From Manduca sexta (Eukaryota > Arthropoda > Insecta > Lepidoptera > Sphingidae): DNA of 64,000 nucleotides. How positions within the stretch are numbered: position 1 is the first letter of the stretch; each line of letters begins with the position of its first letter. The notes under the pieces are model-generated. The model saw only the letters and a program-made list of their open reading frames with translations. It searched no databases and had not been told where the DNA came from. A program made the translations under genes and the position numbers. Shown here piece after piece: positions 59,046 to 64,000 of this stretch. The stretch spans positions 8,998,777 to 9,062,776 of the forward strand of contig NC_051141.1 in assembly GCF_014839805.1 (NCBI RefSeq), in the 5' to 3' direction.

Positions 59046-59228
59046 GTCAGGGGCATGATTCTCTACGACAATGTCGAACTTGTAACACGGCGTGTTTCGT
59101 TAACTTCGTGTTATGACTGTGTAAGAGTATTCTGGATGCTAATTTGACATTTCATAAACACGATGAGGTGTGACACATCCGCCTTATGGGCATGTTACGA
59201 ATTGTCAAAATAACGTGCGGCAATCCAG
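59046..59228. repeat. MITE, family F, diverged copy 2
   Basis: The left end GTCAGGGGCATGATTCTCTA and the sub-terminal right box AAAATAACGTGCGGCAATCC (complement of CCCGCACGTTATTTT) match the copy at 22590-22767. Internal GTAACACGGCGTGTTTCG also matches. Confidence 0.5.
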
Positions 59229-60403
59229 CGCGTCTATGCGCGTTTAGACAAATTAATTATTTAGATACAACGACTGTATAATTTCTATTGACGATAGTAT
59301 CCTCTTTACATCGTGAAAACTCAAATATAATATTCTACCTTATCAGAAATAAAACAAACATAAATCGTAAATGATCGAATTAATATTCAAACCTATGTTT
59401 TTGTATCTTGATAGTCAAATTTGTGTTATGGGCTCAGCGGTGAAAAATAAGCTACTTTACTACTGGCAACCCGACTTTTGACAACAATTGAGGTCAATCA
59501 AGTTTATTTTTATTACTTCGATGTAATATTTCTATTAGTAAATAGATAGGCCAAACAAATATAAAACACTAATGAAGGAATCTTTTAAACAATGTTTTCT
59601 TAAATATGTACATTACAATTAATACTATGTAGTTTCTTTGTGGTGAAAGTTTTGTACCTATAAAGTTTGATAACAATAAAGATTATTGAAGAAATTTTTA
59701 CTAGTTATACATTATTGTTGTTATAAGTAATTGGTAGAGGTCTTAATCAAGGGCTTAGCCAGCTTTAAATTAAATATCAAAATCTTCTAAATGTGAATAT
59801 CGATCCAGGGGAACAAAGCAAAAATTTCATGTAGGTAATCCCAATAATTTTACACAATTACAAACAAAAGTATGTAATCATGTTAAATCTAAAATTGTTT
59901 GTACAAACACTTTCTTTTTATTTTAGGAGACCAAAGGCATCTTACATTGAATACTAATGTTAACAAAACTGATAATATCAAATGTAATAATAAAATAATT
60001 TCTTTTACAGGATAGTGAATGTAATGCAAGATATTCCAAATAAATAATAGTAAAATATACTCAGTTTTAACAACATATTATTTTTGTTTTATTTTTTATT
60101 TGTTGTTCAGTCTTAGATAACATAATATACTTAAGTAAAATTTCTATACATGAGTTTGAATGTTTGTTAATTAATCAGTTTCACCTTAATAACTAAATGA
60201 ATGTGTATGAAATATGGTACTCAGACAGTGAGCTGTGGATTGAATAGAGTACTTTTATTCCAAAGATTAATGCCGGTTGAGCGGCAAATAGAAGTTACTA
60301 GGTAATAGAGCTATAAATTTTTAAAAATAACGTTTAATAGGCAATATACACTTATTTTAATTATTGTTGGTAAGTCTGTTATATGTGAGTGTCTGTCTTA
60401 ATA
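59229..60403. other. No supported gene; isolated splice-acceptor-like sites
   Basis: AT-rich sequence. Acceptor-like TTTCTTTTTATTTTAG (ending 59926) and AATTTCTTTTACAG (ending about 60010) are followed only by very short frames (31 and 10 codons). Confidence 0.35.
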
Positions 60404-60672
60404 GTTATAAGGTGTCTACGGCAATGTCTATTTCTATAGCCAAGTTAAACTGTGTCCATGCACTGATGTGTACCAGTTTAGAGGAAATTGTAACTAGCGT
60501 AATTACTTTATAAGACCTAAAATCTTTGTCTCATTCTGAAAACCTACTGTGGAACGTCACATAGTGCTTTACAATTCAAAGTTCCGGATGGCATTGTAAC
60601 TGTTTATGGGCGGTCGTATCGCTTATCATCAGGTAAACGGCATCCTCGTCACATTATTTAACTAAATAAAAA
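60404..60672 (+). mobile_element. SINE-like repeat, family D, older copy
   Basis: It has GGGCGGTCGTATCGCTTATC, ATCAGGTAAACGGCATCCTC and an A-rich end (AAATAAAAAAAAAG). Weaker upstream matches to the 33222 copy include GTGTACCAG and GGAAATTGTAACTAGCGTAA. The 5' boundary is uncertain. Confidence 0.6.
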
Positions 60673-61674
60673 AAAAGAATTTGAGTTAATGCCTTGTCGA
60701 TTTTGCAACAAATTTTATAATGGAAGGTCCGTAGAATTCCTATTAATATACGTTGTTAGCGCTAATTTAACATAAACTGCATAAGCACAACAGCATTTAC
60801 TATTATTCATATAACAGCATTCGTGTAAAATCTTCAGTAGCATTCAATATATCAATTCAATTCAATTTTTTAAAATGTGACTTTAGTAAACAAATCAAGT
60901 AAATAAGTCAATGACATTGACATTTGACAATAATTTTGAAGTTATATTTTTCGTTTGAAAACAATCACAATCTACAGAAATTTCTTTAAATTATTTTTAT
61001 ATTCCTTTCATGTTTCTTACATTTAAGTATATACAAAAATGGGATTAAATAAAGTTTGGCAGTGATTTATTCGAGTTACATCATTTAATATCACGAATAC
61101 AAACAAAAAAGCCTTTTCAAAAACCGATACTTGCCGATTCGAGGGGATGAAAGATTTCTGAACGCATTAACACATCGTAATATAAAAATATTAAGCATAG
61201 ACAACCTATCGTATGGCATACACAATACCTATTTATCAATTACACATCGTGGCGCGTGTATGAAACGCGTTTGTGTTTAGAGCTTGTTTTGACAACACGC
61301 GTTTACGGTGTGTTATCGCGAGTAGCATAGGGAATCAACCTACAGAAAAGGATAACATACATAGCATGTAGTACATAATAAGGTTATATTCCCGTGACAC
61401 ACGTCATGTAGCTGTCATGTTTGCCGGCAAACATTCCGATGCTAAATGGGTTAATAAACTTCGAATAAAATTCATGAAGATGAAGGCGTGTTTTCTGTGT
61501 GAGATCAAAATGCAATGTACTTGACTTTGATGATGCATCATTCAAAAAGTGTTTGCTAATGTTATTACTTCGTCGTAAAAAAAAAATATAAATACAATGA
61601 TATTATATTAACAATTGAATCTACCTATGACTTTGGATTTCATACAGCGTGTCTTAAAAAAATTACAGTTTTAA
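60673..61674. other. No supported gene
   Basis: AT-rich sequence except for a CG-richer stretch at 61250-61325 (ACGCGTTTACGGTGTGTTAT). No exon was recognised. Confidence 0.4.
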
Positions 61675-61869
61675 AGCATAAAGATACAGAAGAATTCTAC
61701 ATGGTTTCTGGGAGATTCAGCTCCAATGCAAGTTGAAAATGTTCTCTGTGATTCCACGAACAAATCTTCCGATAATGACGATGATTATGATATTTTTAGC
61801 GATGAAAGTTATGAAAGTGATAGCTTCTATGATAGTGAAAATGGAAGCTCTGGTGGTTCAGATTTTTAA
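61675..61869 (+). CDS. Candidate acidic, Ser/Asp-rich C-terminal exon, unrecognised
   Basis: A frame open from 61675 to a TAA at 61867-61869 reads KNSTWFLGDSAPMQVENVLC, then DNDDDYDIFSDESYESDSFY and ENGSSGGSDF. Its last 35 residues are highly acidic and Ser-rich, which AT-rich noise rarely gives. AATAAA (61869-61874) overlaps the stop. An in-frame acceptor-like AAGATACAG ends at 61689, giving a 59-residue exon; alternatively the ATG at 61726 opens a 47-residue frame. No domain is recognised. Acidic tails of this kind occur in many nuclear proteins and in some transposases, so origin is open. Confidence 0.35.
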   Translation, partial: SIKIQKNSTWFLGDSAPMQVENVLCDSTNKSSDNDDDYDIFSDESYESDSFYDSENGSSGGSDF

Positions 61870-61874
61870 ATAAA

Positions 61875-63169
61875 ATTTACGGATAGATAAGATACGTTTG
61901 TTTAATTTTTGAGTTACTTAAATGCTTCATTTATATGTAATAAGTTATTGAATACTTGAATAAAATATAATATTTACTCAAACAGTACTTGCACAATAAA
62001 ATTTTATTTTACGTGAGTAACCCTAATTTTATTTTTAATGGATAGTAATTTATTGTGGTAATTTTTACATTTATCATTTTGAGAAGACTTTTTGGAGTAT
62101 TTATTAAGTTGTATCTACTATTGTTTTAACTGGTGGTTGAGAACACGATCATCAGGCGTATGCGCAATGGCTCAAAAGTGTCGTACAGCTAGTACTCGCT
62201 ATCCTTTTCTGACTGGTAATATTACGCGGTAGTTCTAGAGATTAGCCTCTACAAACCTACAAACTATCGCCCTTTAGAATATTACTATAGATTATATCAG
62301 CAAAAACTTTTTTAGGAAAACAAAAACAAACTTACTTCAGTTATTAACATAATAAAACAGTTTTATTGTTATCATTGCCGAAAGATACAATTTATACCCT
62401 ACAGAATAAATAAGGAAATCTAAAAGTGTATTTTTATAAAATAATTGAACCAACAAATCGGTTCCCTTTTTACTCCATGTTTACTTTCATACGAGAGCTA
62501 ATAACAATGGTCCTGCGACGGAAGCGATTCGTCCGCTTGAATCGGTGCCAACTTACATCAATGTTTTTCTTCAATCGTTACATTCATATGATTTTAATAC
62601 ACGCTGTATTTTGACGGTGTTTTCATTTGATATGTTGGTTTTATTAATTAGTCCATTGAAAAGTTACATTTGGGGTTGCGTTTTTTAGAGGACGCAATTT
62701 TTTTTTTTAAGTGTAGGGGGTCAGTGTAAAGCTAAAGAAATTCAATGTTAAGCAATGTCCATTGCAACGTCATCAGAACGTGTGTTTATAAGGTTCATAC
62801 TTTTTTTTGTACTCTTATTACGTACAACACAAACCCGCGGTTGTCGGCTTGTACGCGAATTCCTTGGATCCTGAATCGCTTTGGCACAGATGAAGCAATT
62901 GTTCACAAAAATTGTTGTTGTTGACTCCCGGTGTCGGTAAAAATGTTTTATTTTTAATTCTATGTTTAATTTATACGTAATTGTGATTGGTGGCCGGTGT
63001 CTCTTACAGATCCCACCCATATTATGACTTAATTTTATTAATCTTTCCAAATTTTGAACTCCTGTAGGTTACATTTACATTACAATAGTTATTACCGGAT
63101 TATGTACTTAATTATTGGATCTGCCCTTTAATAATCTTTATTATTCTAATATTTTGAATACATGTTAGT
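61875..63169. other. No well-supported gene
   Basis: AT-rich sequence. The 100-codon minus-strand frame at 62748-63050 (includes NNCFICAKAIQDPRNSRTSR) is basic and has no domain I recognise. It adjoins the family G repeat and could be part of a mobile element. Confidence 0.35.
62652..62740 (+). repeat. Interspersed repeat, family G, truncated copy
   Basis: GAAAAGTTACATTTGGGGTT, TTTTTTAGAGGACGCAATTT and GTGTAGGGGGTCAGTGTAAA match the first 90 bases of the copy at 8756-9240, in the same orientation. Confidence 0.6.
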
Positions 63170-63412
63170 AAAGTAATCGGTAGCGTAGTTGAATTCAGTT
63201 ACTACGACTGTAGTACTGAAGTCTCGCGTTCGATTCCCGGGTCCGGGCAATGTAATATTGGATTTTTCTACTCCGCATCAGCCCGGAATCTGGATTTTTT
63301 TTCAGGTATGGCCATACGTTCGCCCTCGATCATGTTATGGAACGGAATACACTCCGCGGAAAGTTGGTGCACCAGTTGCGTCTATGCCCCATATGACGCG
63401 TGCGTATGTGTG
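63170..63412 (+). mobile_element. tRNA-derived SINE, family B, diverged copy
   Basis: It has a head AATCGGTAGCGTAGTTGAAT, B-box region GCGTTCGATTCCCGGGTCCG, CATCAGCCCGGAATCTGGAT, TATGGCCATACGTTCGCCCT, GGAACGGAATACACTCCGCG and CAGTTGCGTCTATGCCCCAT. The order matches the family along its length with many substitutions. The frame at 63189-63425 is not a gene. Confidence 0.8.
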
Positions 63413-64000
63413 TCTAATTAGCTAATTATTGGTCATGGACGATAATGGAATAATTCTTACATATATTTTATATGTGTTATTACTACACTGGTAATGATGG
63501 TAAATAAATATCGATTAGCGTGAAAAATTGCGTCACTCGACCGTGCTCGGAACTATTCTGATATATATATTTAAAGAATTTAAGAAGACAAATTGACGGC
63601 CAATTGAAATCTATCGAAAGTAAAATACGATCGCGAACACAGTGAATCTCGTTCCTAGCAGCAAAAGTTCCTTAATTAAACAAATTTAAATTACACAAAT
63701 CGCTTAACTTCTTACTAACAAACTTTTGAAATAAATGTTTTGCATTCATCTCCTAAACGATGTTTAATATAAGGTCGAAGTGACCGCTTTCTTAACCGCG
63801 GTTGCTCCAAAAAACTTTTTGTAATACAGTCCATAATTTTTAAAAACATTAAGATTGGCATTCACAGATTTCGAAAAAAAATGGCACAATGAGCATCAAA
63901 ATATGCAATTAACCCCAAAACTTTAATTTCATGACTACTAATCCTACTGCCTAAAACAATATAAAACCGTAAAAGATTTCAGTACTTTTAAGAACAGAAA
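63413..64000. other. No supported gene
   Basis: AT-rich sequence to the window end. No exon, RNA gene or repeat was recognised. Confidence 0.4.

Noticed and set aside
62748..63050. 100-codon minus-strand basic frame
   Set aside because: No recognisable motif; adjoins a dispersed repeat and includes long A/T runs.
1..64000. CRISPR arrays, operons, ribosome-binding sites, prophage or viral genes
   Set aside because: Nothing of the kind was seen; sequence character is that of an insect nuclear genome.

Overview
The window looks like nuclear DNA of a butterfly or moth (Lepidoptera). It is strongly AT-rich and compact in coding content. It carries several recurring short interspersed families of the kind seen in lepidopteran genomes: two tRNA-headed SINEs, a 'TACCATCAGG' SINE-like family, Helitron-like pieces with a 'GCGGGCAAAGCTAG' type end, RTE-type LINE tails ending in GATGAT repeats, and many small inverted-repeat elements. 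No complete protein-coding gene, rRNA, true tRNA or CRISPR array can be supported. It reads as a gene-poor intergenic or long-intron region. The organism call is by recognition of repeats, not by a search.

Region by region. 1-13 kb: hairpin and MITE-like repeats, two SINE copies, a long interspersed repeat at 8.76-9.24 kb, and at 12.1-12.3 kb a SINE nested in an older repeat. 13.6-17.5 kb: a CpG-rich patch ending in a good splice donor, an inverted pair of Helitron-like pieces, a GC-rich poly(A)-tailed retroelement fragment with a perfect 15-bp target-site duplication, and a possible membrane-anchored terminal exon. 19-25 kb: Helitron-like copy, an RTE LINE fragment with an inverted 5' part sitting in the tail of a SINE, two TIR MITEs, and a LINE 3' end. 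27-35 kb: SINEs, a row of GTCGAC-rich hairpins, a LINE 3' end with an (AT)n tail. 35-50 kb: sparse old repeats and a ~1-kb element with 30-bp TIRs. 50.7-52.6 kb: a long (AT)n, a near-perfect ~180-bp-arm foldback, a GC patch and an RTE tail. 53-64 kb: more Helitron-like, SINE and MITE copies, and the only confidently recognised host coding sequence.

That coding sequence is one internal exon (57303-57472, minus strand) of an S28-family serine carboxypeptidase, carrying the catalytic-Asp motif GSVDPWH and good splice sites at both ends. It lies inside a SINE that is split around it, and no other exon of the gene was found here. This is the most interesting observation in the window: either a captured exon fragment or a rearranged exon of a real gene.

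Four weaker exon candidates (17264-17488, 36997-37137, 40040-40129, 61675-61869) rest on open frames and splice or poly(A) signals only. Nothing here amounts to a new multi-gene system; the value lies in nested mobile-element structures and in the exon within a SINE.
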